64,000 nucleotides of DNA, taken from positions 83,173,663-83,237,662 of the forward strand of contig CM034313.1 in assembly GCA_019925795.1 (NCBI GenBank), written 5' to 3'. Made by a program: the position numbers and the translations under genes. The notes beneath the pieces were generated by a model that had not been told where the DNA came from, searched no databases, and worked only from the letters and a program-made list of their open reading frames with translations. This stretch comes from Dendrobium chrysotoxum. Lineage: Eukaryota > Streptophyta > Magnoliopsida > Asparagales > Orchidaceae. Of the stretch, positions 21,089 to 32,827 are shown piece after piece (position 1 is the stretch's first letter; each line of letters starts with the position of its first letter).

Positions 21089-21182
21089 AAGCTTCGTTTG
21101 GACGGCTTTCTTACTACTTATTAAAGTAGCTTTCTAGAATTAAAAAAATATTTTAAAAAATAGTAAGAAAGCTGGCTCAAAA
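21089..21182. mobile_element. MITE, GCTTCGTTTGGGA family, decayed copy
   Basis: Left part GCTTCGTTTGGACGGC and interior TTAAAAAATAGTAAGAAAGC match the family whose clean copy lies at 33697-33813. The right end is worn. Confidence 0.6.
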
Positions 21183-21184
21183 TA

Positions 21185-21350
21185 GAGAAATTATTCTGTG
21201 CGGATACCGGGCAGTCCGAAAATCAACCAGAATGTGTTATGTCACTCGGTACATAGCGGTACCGAGCACCGATACCGAGCAAAAAAGTGACGTGACACGT
21301 TCTGATTAGTCTCCAGACGCCATCCGGAATCCGCACGGAATAATTTTTCT
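21185..21350. mobile_element. Foldback MITE (CCGCACGnAATAATT family), copy 1
   Basis: The left end GAGAAATTATTCTGTGCGGA mirrors the right end TCCGCACGGAATAATTTTTC. The inverted arms extend inward, for example CAGAATGTGTTATGTCACT against AGTGACGTGACACGTTCTG, giving a nearly full-length hairpin of about 166 bp. No coding capacity. Confidence 0.75.
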
Positions 21351-21965
21351 TCAAAATGAAGCATCCATCTAAAAATAAAGTTAGAAAATTGTAATCCTTA
21401 GATAATGAATGATGGAATCAGTTAAAATTTATGATATTTTTCTCGGAATTATATTGCTCGGACATTGATGAGGTCTTTTGAATTTCTGATCAACCTAACA
21501 TTTTTTTTATCACAATTTATTAAAGGATTTGTGGTCTCTATTATCCATACTGAGCAGTCAGTCTTACCGGACTTCTTTCCTGTTCATCCGAATCTAATGT
21601 GAATATAAAATATATGACCTATTTTACGTGAAAAAAAAATGAATAAAAATAATATTCTGTACTCTTTTATAACCATGCAAATATTTTAATATTTAAAAGT
21701 TGTTGTCTCATTTATTTGAAGTTCTGTAATAAATTTTATATTAATGGGCTGACAAAGTAATCTTTATTTTTATATATTAATTTTTTATTTGATATTCTAT
21801 GTGGTGTATTATGATGTGCTCATATCAAAATCTATGAAGTATTAACTATTAAGTTAACCCTAAGTGGGTGAGGGTTTGAAATTTTTATTATTTTTCTCAG
21901 TCTACCTCATTATCAGCCCTTTTTTTTTACAACTTTTGATATATTGCTTAGATATATATTACATA
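21351..21965. other. AT-rich intergenic stretch
   Basis: No gene or identifiable repeat seen. Confidence 0.4.
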
Positions 21966-22126
21966 ACTTCAAGTTGTACGTACAGAGTTCGGATACAGAG
22001 AACCGTTTAGTTTTGTGATTGTGAACAGTAAAAACACAGTTATTGTTCACCATTGCGCTTTTGCTGTTTACAGTCACAAAACCGAACGGTTCTCTGTGTC
22101 CGGACTCCGCACGTAATAATCTCTCG
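21966..22126. mobile_element. Foldback MITE (CCGCACGnAATAATT family), copy 2
   Basis: The right end CTCCGCACGTAATAATCTC matches copies 1 and 3, while the left end is worn. The inner arms differ from the other copies: CGGATACAGAGAACCGTTTA against an inverted partner ending GAACGGTTCTCTGTGTCCGG. The stem continues for about 60 bp per arm. Confidence 0.7.
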
Positions 22127-22588
22127 AAGTTTAGGGGCATTCATAGTGAAGATGATGTAAGACTTTTTGTAAGGCTTTTTGATCTCTCGCAGTTGAATTA
22201 TAAGTGTTATCATGAGCATCTGCCCAACATGTGAAAGAATAGGATTAAATTAATATGTGAGTTTATGCAACATAAACTACTTAGGATTAAATAAATTTTA
22301 TTTATGCTTATCAACCAAGAGATAATTGTGTGGCATATTTTCAATATGCTTTGCATTATTAATTTTCATGAATTTGCTTTAAAAATTTTGTATATTTATT
22401 ATCCAATGTTTATATTCTAATCATAAAATATAATGCTCTTTCAAAACCCATATTAAGTAAGAGATAAGTTGCAATAATATATCATTTTCTAAAATTATTT
22501 GAAAAGTAATTGTATTCAAATAAAAAAATAGAATTCTTGATCAAATGAAATATCTCATATAATTCAAATAACGATAGAGCTTTACTTA
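22127..22588. other. AT-rich intergenic stretch
   Basis: No gene or identifiable repeat seen. Confidence 0.4.
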
Positions 22589-24033
22589 GGGGCTGTTTGG
22601 TTGGCTAAAAAAAGTATGCAATGTAAAAGGAATAATTTGGAGTTGTTTGGATGACTGTAAAGTAAATTTAGGTGAATAATTTTTTTATTTTATTTGAAGT
22701 AAAATAAATGTAGTGTAAAGTTTAAAAATGACAGCCGATTGCAAGTCTCTGCATCAGCGGAGGGTGATGGTCGGCGACGGGTGGCGACGACAGTGACGGT
22801 CGGTGGGTGGCGACGATGATGGCCGGCAACGGCAGTAGTGGTGGCCAACGATTGGTAGTGGTGGCGGCGGTCAAGCAAGCTTGTTTGTGGTGTAAAACGT
22901 TCTCGCTCAAAATTGAACCAGTTTGATTTAACTAAAAAATGGACTAAAATGATTTACACCATATTTACTTTGCATTCATTTTTCATTCGGCTGCATTTTA
23001 AATATTGATACATCATCAAAAACTAATCATGATTGGGCACGAATCTCGAGGCAAAATCAAGTTGAAAACTTCCGAAATTAAATCCAGAACCATTCGAACT
23101 CCGATTTCAGCAAACTTATAGTTGAACTGAACATCTCAAAAAGACGAACTCAGCAACACCAAATTCAACTCAAACTAATTCAAACAGGTCCAAATCGAAG
23201 ACCCGAAACATATTTAGAAGGTTCAAACCATAAATTGAATGGCCAAATGACATCCAAATATGACATGATTATAGTCGAATCAAACGGCTCGTCGAGACGA
23301 ATCTAACAAGCTTAAGATTGTTGAATTCTGATGTCATTAAGACCCTCAAATACTTGATAAACAACCCACAATTAAGGGAGTATATATCGGTCGTCCATTC
23401 AAAAGACTCCTAACATGCCCTTAATCTTCTCCATATTTACTAGCTATGCCACTTCCAAAAAATTATAAATAGACCTCTCATTCTTCATTGAAGGAGACCC
23501 AAGCAAGTAAGAGAAGGAAGATAGACAAATCAGAATTCTCATGCCACAAGATTCCTCCTCCTCGACCACCCCCCCGACCACCAACCTTCTCTGGACTATC
23601 ACCGGACTTCTGCTTGGTCACTGACCGTCACCGGACTTTCGCCCGGCCATCAACTGATGCCAGATTTCTGCCCAACCACCAATTAACACCAGATTTCTGC
23701 CCATCCACCGTCCACTATTGGACTTCCATCTGATCCATATTCGTCGCAAGATTTCAACCTAATGGTTGACTATTGTAATCTGATCATCCTCAAGGACGAA
23801 CTAATCGTTTGTAATCTATTCAAACACTAGTGAAAGCATTTTAATTGGGCATGGCCCCATGGTTTTTCCCTTCAGGATTTTTCATGTAAAAAATTCTGGC
23901 ATTTCTATTTTTTCTCTGGTTGAGCTGCATACTCGTACAATATTAAGACGTAAAATCTGATACTTTACTGCCGCAAATATTCTAATCCGTAATAAATATT
24001 TTGCAACTGCAGTGTTCCAACCAAACAGCCCTC
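22589..24033. mobile_element. Non-autonomous TIR element, copy 2 (GGGGCTGTTTGG family), split by a solo LTR
   Basis: Ends GGGGCTGTTTGGTTGG and CCAACCAAACAGCCCTC are inverted repeats. The interior has a GGTGGCGACG-rich block and the CAAGCAAGCTTG core shared with 2599-3344. A solo LTR at 23006-23994 interrupts it; without that the element is about 450 bp. No target duplication was recognised. Confidence 0.7.
23006..23994 (+). repeat. Solo LTR of the TR-GAG family nested in a TIR element
   Basis: Starts TGATACATC and ends ATCCGTAATA, aligned with the family ends TGATATATC..GCCTGCAACA. Perfect 5-bp target duplication AATAT at 23001-23005 and 23995-23999. Has TTATAAATAGA (about 23462-23472) and GTTTTTCCC near the end. 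About 989 bp, moderately diverged from the young copy. Confidence 0.85.
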
Positions 24034-24799
24034 AAAATTTTTTTTAATTACATCTAAAATAAAAATAAAAATAAAAGCGGTGATTGGACAAAAACTATAA
24101 TGCAAACCGATCATGCGGAAGCACGTGCTTGGTTTTCATTTGATGGCGATATCCAAAGAATCAATAAAATTTGCATCATAAATGAACAAGCCGGCTGAGT
24201 ACCCGCCTGTGCTGGGAAGCGCCAGTACGTGTCGTCCCTCCATTGGCCTGATATTTAAATCCCATTTTATAGATCAAGTTATAATATCGCTGTATTTTGT
24301 GCATAATATCCCAAAAAAATAATTAAAAAAAATGCCACCACGCTCAGTGTTTTCTTCAAATTTGCAGATAAATTTACAAAATAACCCATAAAGGTTAAAA
24401 AAAATTCTCATATGCGTCGTGAGGTAAATATGTAAAAATTTTAAACTTTTCACGGGAAATGAAAGGTAAAAGGATGTAAAAGTATTTTAAATATAAGAAC
24501 AATGAAAATACTGAAAATACTAATATTTAGTTTGAAGTAAAAAAAAAAATATATGATGAAAAGTAAAGGAAAATGAACTTCAAAATTTATAAATTTATAC
24601 AAAAATTAATACAATTTGAGATATCATAATAACATCAATCTTAGCTCAAATCTAATTATTGAAACTCATTCTAATATATTTTACATCAGGATATACTGAC
24701 ACATAATTTTTTCTTAAAAGCATATTACCATAAATGGAAATCATAAATCTTAAAACAAGATTGATCAAAATGTAAACATTAATCTCATTTGATCGAAAC
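24034..24799. other. Intergenic stretch without a gene
   Basis: AT-rich. A GC-richer patch at about 24180-24245 has no recognised feature. Confidence 0.4.
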
Positions 24800-24935
24800 T
24801 AAGGTTTTATTTGGAATAGCTTTCTTACTGCTTTCTAAAACAGCTTTTTAGTATATAAATTTTTTGAATGAAAAATTTTTGTATTAAAAAATTATTTTAG
24901 AAAGCAGTAAAAAAATTATCTCAAACAAAGCTTAA
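24800..24935. mobile_element. MITE, GCTTCGTTTGGGA family
   Basis: TAA-GGTTTTATTTGG at the left and CTCAAACAAAGC-TTAA at the right, with inverted interior (CTTTCTTACTGCTTTCTAAAA against TTTTAGAAAGCAGTAAAAAA). The 3-bp TTA/TAA target site and TIR style fit Tourist-like PIF/Harbinger MITEs. Confidence 0.75.
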
Positions 24936-25387
24936 GAATGAATAATCTCAAGAAATTTCAATTGAGTAGTACAATTATCGAAGAATAAAAATTGCATCAT
25001 ATAAATTATATTAGGATGATCTTAAAAAAGTATTAGATTTATACTAAGATTAGTGTTATATAAATTTTTCATATTAATTACTGATTTCAAAATAAATCTA
25101 ATAAAATTTCAAACACATTCAGAATTCAGTAACACATTTTTTTACCTAAAAATAAATAGCCATTAAGGAAAATGAGTGATCCGCATATGCAATTTCCCTC
25201 TTTCTGCCGTTACTTCTCTATGTCCTAATTATGATTATAAACTATAATCATGCTCTCGACATTGCTGTGGACCTTTGCCTTGCCATGTGATAGCCCTAAC
25301 AATATGGCTGATATTCTTAATTGTGAAAGCTTACTTGTGACGAAAAGCAAAAGACCGAAAAGAAAAAGTGTATTGCCACAAGTTATA

Positions 25388-25531
25388 GAGAGATTATTAC
25401 GTGCGGATATCGAATATATCCAGGGGTCAATCAGGAGCCGCCATGTCACGCAATGCATTGTACATTGGGGGACGTGGCGGCTCCTGATTGCTGTCAGGAC
25501 GCGTTCGGCTTTCCGCACGTAATAATTTTTC
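25388..25531. mobile_element. Foldback MITE (CCGCACGnAATAATT family), copy 3
   Basis: Ends ATTATTACGTGCGGAT and TTTCCGCACGTAATAATT are inverted. Inner arms TCAATCAGGAGCCGCCATGT and CGTGGCGGCTCCTGATTG pair almost perfectly. The hairpin opens frames on both strands (25225-25539) that are not genes. Confidence 0.8.
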
Positions 25532-26550
25532 CAAGTCATGAGGCAATCAATGATTTTTTAACATAATATTGTAATTTTTTGGGTGCCTCGCTCGTCTTTC
25601 CCAAACTTTCAGGGATGATTAAGGCAAAGCTAAAAAAAAAGTTTAATTAAGCATGTAAATTTATTCTATTATTTGGAAAAGATATAAATTAAATATTTAT
25701 TATTGGAATTAAAATAATATATTGATCACACCCAAACTATGTTAAGAGTGTTGTGTGAAGAGAGTAAACAAAGAGAGAGAATTTCAATGAAAGAAACATT
25801 GGACTTTTTTTGAATGAGCTTAAATTTCAAAAATTATGTGACGTATACCACTAACCCTTTGTTTATATGTTCGGGCTAAGGCTTGAGACACCATATGATT
25901 GACTACATATACAAGTGTAAAATAATAATAATATTCAAGAGTTGTGTAGCACCATCATGCATAACTAGTAGCCTTATGACATGATACTGCCTAGCCAACT
26001 TAGGGAAGTTGTTGACTTGATTTGAGTGAGTCACCCGCATGGGCGAGTTCTTTGGAAGCTTGCCCCGTGCAGGGTCGGCTTCACAAGAGTTAGGTCAACT
26101 TCAACTTCGACCAAATTTGTGACTGCTCAACCGTATATTTATTATTAACATATCAATAATAAAGGGCAAACATTTATCAATGTATATCTATTATATTCAA
26201 AACATTAAAAATTTAGAAGGGGCACTTACCCTCATTAGGTTGAACCAACTTAATTTGAATATTTCAAAGATGATTATTTTAGATTGAGGGCTCAAGCTTA
26301 TGATTTTATAATACTTCATGACTATTTTAATTACTAAAGTGCATCCCACAATTATTTGTTAGACTTAAGCACAATTATTTGTTAAGTATTTCTACTCTAA
26401 GACAAATAAATAAGGAAAGTTTGTGTATTTTTATTAAATTTCAGCTTTACAAACAAAGAATCACTCTCTTAAGATAAGTTTAGCTTAAGTGGGCCGTTGA
26501 AGAAACCTCCTTTAGTCAATGCATTTCTGATTTTAATTTATACTATTAAT
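25532..26550. other. Intergenic stretch without a recognised gene
   Basis: AT-rich. A patch near 26000-26120 looks like repeat sequence but I cannot name it. Confidence 0.4.
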
Positions 26551-26599
26551 GCTTCGTTTGGGATAATTTTCTTACTAATTTTCAACACAAAAATTTATT

Positions 26600-27556
26600 A
26601 ACAATAACAACACCAACAACAACATCAAGTCTTTATCACACTATGTGGAGTTAGCCACATGAATCATTTTTCTCCATTGTGTTCTATTAAGAGTCGAATT
26701 CTCATTTAAATCTAATGAAAAAAAGTCATTTTTAATATTTTCTAACCAAGTCATTTTAGGTCTGCCTCTACACTTCTTAACATAGGCCAAACCTAATACA
26801 TTTACTCTCCTAACCAAGTCATTAGAAGGCCGACATTTTATGTGACCAAACCATCTAAGATGACTCTCTCTAATATTATCTGTAATTGGAGCTACTCCAA
26901 CCTTTTCACGTATATGCTTGTTTTTCATTCTATCTCTAAGAGTAAAGCTACTGATCCACTTGAGCATCCTCATCTTTGCAACACTTAATTTAATTGTATG
27001 CTTCTCTTTTAATGGCCAATATTTTGTGCCATAAAATATTGCAGGTCTCACCACCATCTTATAGAATTTTCCCTTTAGTTTGAGGGTACTTTTCTATCAC
27101 AAAACAGACCTAATGCATTCCTCCACTTCAACTATCCAACTTGAATTCTACTAATAATATCCCCATCCCATCCAAGTTGAATTCTACTAATAATATCCTC
27201 ATATATTTAACCATCACTATAGACAATAAACCTGTGATATCTAAAATGTGTACTCTTATTAATAACTAGATCACCCAAAGTCATAATCCCCCCAAAAAGT
27301 TTCTTTACTACTAAAATTATACTCCATGTATTTAATTTTAGATCTACTCAAATGAAAATCTTTAGACTCTAAGGTTAACCTTTATAATTCAAGTTTATCT
27401 TCAACTCCCTCTCTAGTCTTATCAACAAGAAGAATATCCTCAGCAAAAAGCATACACCAGGGTACATCCTCTTGCAAATATCTAGTAAGAACATCCATGG
27501 CTAAAGCAAAGAGATATGTGCTTAAAGCTGATCCTTGATGCAATTCGGAAAATACT
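26600..27556 (-). mobile_element. 5'-truncated RTE-type LINE fragment
   Basis: The minus strand encodes the C-terminal part of a plant RTE reverse transcriptase, recognisable by WPLKEKH, KLSVAKMRMLKW, RDRMKNKHIREKVGVAPI and LRWFGHI. A decayed catalytic region (near 27440-27465, FAEDIL where FADD is expected) lies upstream. The 3' end is a TTG-rich tail, seen on the plus strand as AACAACACCAACAACAACA. Frameshifts upstream of 27060 make it inactive. Confidence 0.8.
26641..27057 (-). pseudogene. RTE LINE reverse transcriptase, C-terminal fragment
   Basis: Open frame of 138 codons covering only the end of the protein; the catalytic core lies upstream in other frames. Ends shortly before the TTG-rich tail. 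Confidence 0.75.
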
Positions 27557-28035
27557 AACAAAACTTTCTTGACAAAAAAAAAATGACAAAAAATCGTCTC
27601 AAATGAAACCTAAGTGGTTCCTCTCAGATACATTTTCTCCAAAATGCAACTAAAATCAATTGCTCAGTTCTCTCATATCCTACCAGCAAATATGGAGTTT
27701 TGCAGTGTTCTTTCCTAATTTTGTGTTGGATGTAGGCTAAAAATACAAGAGATATTGTTAACAACTTTATTTTATATATATAAATGCTTAATTTATGAAA
27801 ACAATAATTACTCGATTTCAAAGAAAATCATAAAAATTAGACAACCAACCCTACTACTACTAGTAGGTCATCCATCATTAGGGGACACAATTCTTGTTAG
27901 CAATCAAACAATGAGTTGCGGGTTATAGAAAAAAAAGTGGTCCTACAAGAAGGCCATAGTAGTCGTTGTGTGGTCCATCACAAGCTTTATTTACAAATAT
28001 TAAAACCCGTTCTTTGAAACCTAAATTTTAGCTAA

Positions 28036-28155
28036 AATCTCTCATTTGAGACGACTTTCTTATTATTTCTTAAAGTAATTTTTAAATATAAATATTAAAT
28101 TTTTTTACTAAAAAAATACTTTAAAAAGCAATAAAAAAACGTCCCAAACAAAGCC
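28036..28155. mobile_element. MITE, GCTTCGTTTGGGA family, first of a touching pair
   Basis: The right end CGTCCCAAACAAAGCC is clean and followed by TTA (28156-28158). The left end near CTCTCATTTGAGACGAC is worn. Interior CTTTCTTATTATTTCTTAAAG pairs with the right arm. Confidence 0.7.
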
Positions 28156-28158
28156 TTA

Positions 28159-28266
28159 GTCTTCATTTGGGATAATTTTTTATCACTATTTTTTTATTAT
28201 TTTAATAAATTTTTATATTAAAAAAATACTTTAAAAAATAATTAAAAAACCTATCTAAATAAAATC
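28159..28266. mobile_element. MITE, GCTTCGTTTGGGA family, second of a touching pair
   Basis: Begins GTCTTCATTTGGGATAA directly after the TTA that ends the first element, and ends TATCTAAATAAAATC before another TTA (28267-28269). The two elements therefore abut through a single shared target site. Confidence 0.7.
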
Positions 28267-28269
28267 TTA

Positions 28270-29188
28270 GTTACTATGATCAGTACTAAAAATCCATATT
28301 AAGAGAATCCACACTAGAAAATTCATATCAGTAAAATATACACAAACAGATATATGAATTCAATAAAAGCCCTACATTGAAAAAATAATTAAAAATTCCC
28401 AGCTTACTCTGTTTGCGCGTCCCAAAGCCTGGATAATTGAATTATCATCTCTTATTAAAAGTATACTTCATACATCATACGCTTTTGATAATCATCCGGC
28501 AGAGCTTAGTTATGACATTTTACTGTTTTAGTTCTTCATAATCATATGCATTCGACAAGCAAATATACTTCTAAAGCTATCTTTAATGTAATAAACAACT
28601 TTATTTAATTAGACAAAAAAATAAGGTCAGGTCAAAGAAATCAAGACCAATTCACCGATTGAACTGACAATTCTAATCGATTCGGAACAATTTGATGCAT
28701 AAGCAATTTTTTAAGATGGATTGAATCGGCCTTATGACCAATTCACGGATGAACTGATCGGACCAGCCAATCTGATCCGATTTTTAAAACCTTAGTCAGA
28801 AGAAGTTCGAGGAATTAAATTATAGTTTTTTTTACAGTGATTTAAAAAGAACTTCACATAAAACTCAGAAGTCTCATCTAAAAATATAAATTTTGAATGA
28901 ATTTTTAAACATTCATTAGAAATCGATTTGAATATTTTAAATATATTTTTAAGCATTCCTCCTACCCTTCATGTTTTTTTTTTATATATTTTCACCACCA
29001 CCATGTGCAACTGTTGATATCTTCAGGCCCACACATTAGATGCATTTATACAAAGCCAATTCTTGTATCCAGTGGGAAAATAAAATATAGAGAAATTTAA
29101 CCTTTAAGCTTGAATGAAACATACACAGACAAAGAACATTTGATCTTCTCATCTAATGTTTGTTCATCTCAGTTTCTCATCTTAGAAG
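28270..29188. other. Intergenic stretch without a gene
   Basis: AT-rich. A patch at about 28640-28795 with repeated CCAATTCACxGAT text may be an old repeat, not identified. Confidence 0.4.
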
Positions 29189-32061
29189 CACTACCAAAAA
29201 AGATGCTTTTCGCAGCACATTTCATGACCTATCCCAGCGGTTATAACCGCTATCAATTTCCTTGCAGCAGTTTGTAAACCGCTACACACCCGCTGTGTTT
29301 GCAATGCGCTGCAAAGGCATTCCGCAGCGGTTTAGGGAACGGCGGGGTAGAGTTCGTCTGGCATATTACGGCAGCGGTTATAACCGCTACGAATTAGAAA
29401 TAAAGTTGCGGTTATAACCGCATCTAATACTAAAAATCGAACTGATTCCCAGAATTGTGGCGGTTATAACCGCTACAATTCTGTGTCTATAGTGGCGGTT
29501 TTAACCGCTACAAATGGTCAGACTGACAGTAATGTGGCGGTTTTAACCGCCACTATAGTCCAGATTTTTTTTTTATTAAATCTCAAAATCTGATCGTTCA
29601 CCCTATATCTAACTATCTATATCAGCTGGTCAGCCAACATGGCCACACAAAACAAATCTATTGAAAGAAAATGTGCAAAAGTTGTAGCTAAAATAAAGAT
29701 ACAATAGAGATTCACAACAACAAGATTAGTAGCTAAATTCAATACATAAAACACACATAAATAAGAGTTGTAGCTAAAACAAAGAAAATGTAACTCATCT
29801 CCAAATGCCAAGTCAAACTCAAGGAAAATTACTAGAAAATGCTATGATTCATATATTACAAGAAAGGAAATGAGCACAAAATGAAAACTACTAGAGTTCA
29901 AAAGCAAAACAACATAAGTTCGAAAATACATAAAATAGTCATAGAAGTAGAAGCATCACATTTAATACTATAGCTCATCAGCAGACTGTCAGGCATCAGA
30001 TGAATTGTCATTGCCACCCTGAAAATAATATGAAAATAATGAGATAATAATAATCAAGTAATTTACATTTAAATTACATAATTTTTTTTCATACCATTTC
30101 TGATCCTCCATGAGGTGGATGATTCATTTGAAATCCTTGCATGAACTGTCTCATCTCATCACGAAACAAGCCAAACTCTCTCTTCTGATTATCTTGAAAT
30201 GATCTGAACTCTTCTCGAAGACTAGCAATCTGTCCAAAATTGCTGCCGCTACCACCTTCAGTTTTGCTTTGAGGAAAGAATCTAGTCGGTGTGACACCAA
30301 ACCCCTGGGTACGAACTCGACCTGAATGTTCAGGTCCCATAACTATAGCAAAGACTCTCTCATTAGCTTCAATATTGTCATCTTCAGGTGTTAGCCCTTC
30401 TTTGGGGGGTTGGAGAGAAAGAGAGAGAGAGAGAGAGATTCCTTCAAGGAGTTTATAAAGTTTAGGGTTTTCCTAAAATCATCATTTATAACATTATAAC
30501 CTAAGTTTTAGAGAGTTCATTCTCTTTACGTTGGCAACTATTTGGAGTGTAAAGCTATCAAAATATTCAAGAGTTATACCTATTCAAGGAGGTTTAAGTG
30601 CTCCAATTAAAAGACATAACCCCCCTAGACATAATATGGTCATAAAAGCTTTATCATGGCCTAAAATGAGCTATACTATGTGTCGATGCAGAATGATCAA
30701 CTTTATGTTGATATAGCATTTTTCATGATTCTAAAGAGAAAAAAGTGGATAGGAGCTCCATTTAACATTTTATACAGTGAATTGGCTAATGGGATCAGGA
30801 GTTTTACTTTTAACACTAGATTATGCTTTATAAATTCAAGATATTTAGGTCATGGTGCATTCTAGTGGCTAAAGATCAACTTAGCAATTTAATATAATTA
30901 CTTCTTCAAGAATGTGGTAAGTGGGAAGCATGATGGATGTTAGGATATTGAGATTTGTCTTATCAAAAGACCTGTTTTTTTGGTAGTGATTTAGACTTTC
31001 TAATCGAGTCTCATGATGTGGAAGAAATGAATTAAATATTCCTCAAAAAAGTTTATAAATAAGTATTGATCTTACATGCCTAAATAGACTTTGGGGGGGT
31101 GAGAATTCATGGAGTTAGAGTATTCCAATGCTCTAATTGCCATTGCAAATATCTGATTCGTGACAATAGATCTCCAAACTGGGATGACAAATCATACAAT
31201 CTCTTTCATTGTTTTGAACATTCTACTATAACTTCTAAAATCACACTCCAAGTCAACCTCCATCAAAGAATTCTATACACAAGAGTTTTCAAATGTAGAA
31301 CATCAACATTAACATCATAACAAAACAAACTTAAGCTCAAAAAATACATAAAACACATAAACAACACAAGCATGAAATATATAAAAAATCTATGTGTTTG
31401 ATCATTCACATCTTCATTATACATGTACCTAGAGCTTATCTACCCATTTTGGAGGCATCCATATCATTCTAAACTCTGAAACTCAAAGCATATTTTATGC
31501 ATAAAAAAACTTTAAATGTTTACAACTCATACCACTAAACCAATATTTTTGTTCAAACAACATTATAAACTCATCCAAATCATATAAACAAATTCACAAT
31601 AATGATTTCATTTCGTTAATCATCATCTTCTTCAACCTAATGTGCAAGTATTTGAAAAAAAAAAAAATCTAGGTTAGGGTTTATACCAAGCAGGGAGATC
31701 GGAGGAACTGAACACGAGCAGACGGCCAGACTTCAGTCTTGATGCCCACGGCGACTCCGATCGAAACAAGTCCGTGAGATCAAGAACGATCGAGCGCACA
31801 GGATGAAGGGTCGCACGGAGAAGGCTAGGGTTCGGGATCGCAGGTCTAATGGCGGAAGCGGAAGCTGAGCGAGCCGTGAGAGAAACGAGCATAAGAGGGC
31901 AGGGTTTGAACCGCTGCTAGTATACTTTAATAGCAACGGTTTAAACCGCTGCTAGTATACTTTAATAGCAACGGTTTAAACCGCTGCTAATACCCACTTT
32001 TGATAGCGGTTTTCAAACCGCCCTTGACAAGTGCTGCGAAAAACCCCATTTTTTAGTAGTG
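29189..32061 (-). mobile_element. CACTA (CMC/En-Spm) transposon, internally deleted
   Basis: Begins CACTACCAAAAAAGATGC and ends in the inverted CACTA end (TTTTTAGTAGTG), with the 3-bp target duplication AAG at 29186-29188 and 32062-32064. Length 2873 bp. Many subterminal copies of GCGGTTATAACCGC or GCGGTTTTAACCGC lie at the left (29235-29560), and three GCGGTTTAAACCGC-type units in a direct repeat of about 34 bp lie at the right (31905-32000); these are typical binding sites for the element's own transposase. Inside is a minus-strand frame at 30089-30340 resembling the C-terminal part of Transposase_24-type proteins. No full transposase. Confidence 0.9.
30089..30340 (-). pseudogene. CACTA-associated Transposase_24-like fragment
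   Basis: A frame of 83 codons with GRVRTQGFGVTPTRFF near residues 7-22, followed by a coiled-coil-like acidic/basic stretch ending RDEMRQFMQGF. The G-R-V-R..GFG.TP pattern is characteristic of the ends of Transposase_24 proteins found in plant CACTA elements. A polypyrimidine patch (about 30419-30440, complement) lies upstream. The rest of the protein is missing. Confidence 0.55.
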
Positions 32062-32705
32062 AAGATCTGTATGCTGCTTCTGTCTTCTTCAAATTAAAAA
32101 AGGCAAGTAGTATAAATTCTAATCAGTTTTTCTATATGCCTGTGTTAGCGCTACTACTTCCCAGCACTTAACAAAAAAAACAACTTAAATCCACATAGTA
32201 TTTTCACTAATCCAATCACATTCAACCCAGATTTGACAGAGTTCACTATATTGGAATCACATAAAGTGTTATGCGGTAAAAAATAAGATCATAGACTTGC
32301 TCTTATTTTTCTATGTGCAGTCATCATCATATCTGATCATGTTATCGAGACTTAGGAGCAAATAGAAGAAAAGAATGGCAATAACATGTCATCTACTGCT
32401 ACTAAGAAATATGAGATCAAATAATATTCAACGAAAGTTCAAAACATAAACGGTACCATTAAATACTTACCAAACAACACCAGAATGCAGAAAGTATAAC
32501 TGTGAACTCTATACTTAGCTGTGAATATGAAACTGAAGTTATAAGAATTACAGAGCACCATGACTGCAACAGAGAAATAGCACTTATAAATACTAAATAA
32601 GTGTGGCAAAGGAATCATATGTGGTTAACAACAAGAAGCTATTCACAAGCCACCGTATGACTCCACTTGAAATGCAAGATCACACCACTGACATGGAATA
32701 CACTT
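32062..32705 (-). other. 3' untranslated and flanking region of the GID8-like gene
   Basis: Directly downstream (minus strand) of the GID8 stop codon; no repeat recognised. The poly(A) site is not placed. The CACTA element begins about 640 bp past the stop, so it lies just beyond or near the transcript end. Confidence 0.45.
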
Positions 32706-32827
32706 TCAAATGGCTGGTTCTTCAAGTGCCGCTGTGGTTAAGTCATTGATACGAGGATAAGCTGCCTTCTCATCAAGTTGGTTTTGGATCCATATAAGCA
32801 TCTTCAGCAATCTTGGAAGTTTCGGAT
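32706..32827 (-). CDS. GID8: GID8-like gene, exon 6 (last)
   Basis: Acceptor ..TGGCAG before 32827. The exon completes the Asp codon begun in exon 5 and reads PKLPRLLKMLIW, then NQLDEKAAYPRINDL, ending EEPAI-TGA at 32706. This is the conserved C-terminus of plant GID8 proteins, found 16.4 kb from exon 5. Confidence 0.92.

Larger units (their letters stand above)
26551..27610. mobile_element. MITE, GCTTCGTTTGGGA family, split by a LINE
   Basis: Left half GCTTCGTTTGGGATAATTTTC begins at 26551. The right half ends CGTCTCAAATGAAACC at 27610 followed by TAA. The two halves together make an ordinary MITE of this family, with the LINE fragment 26600-27556 between them. Confidence 0.65.
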
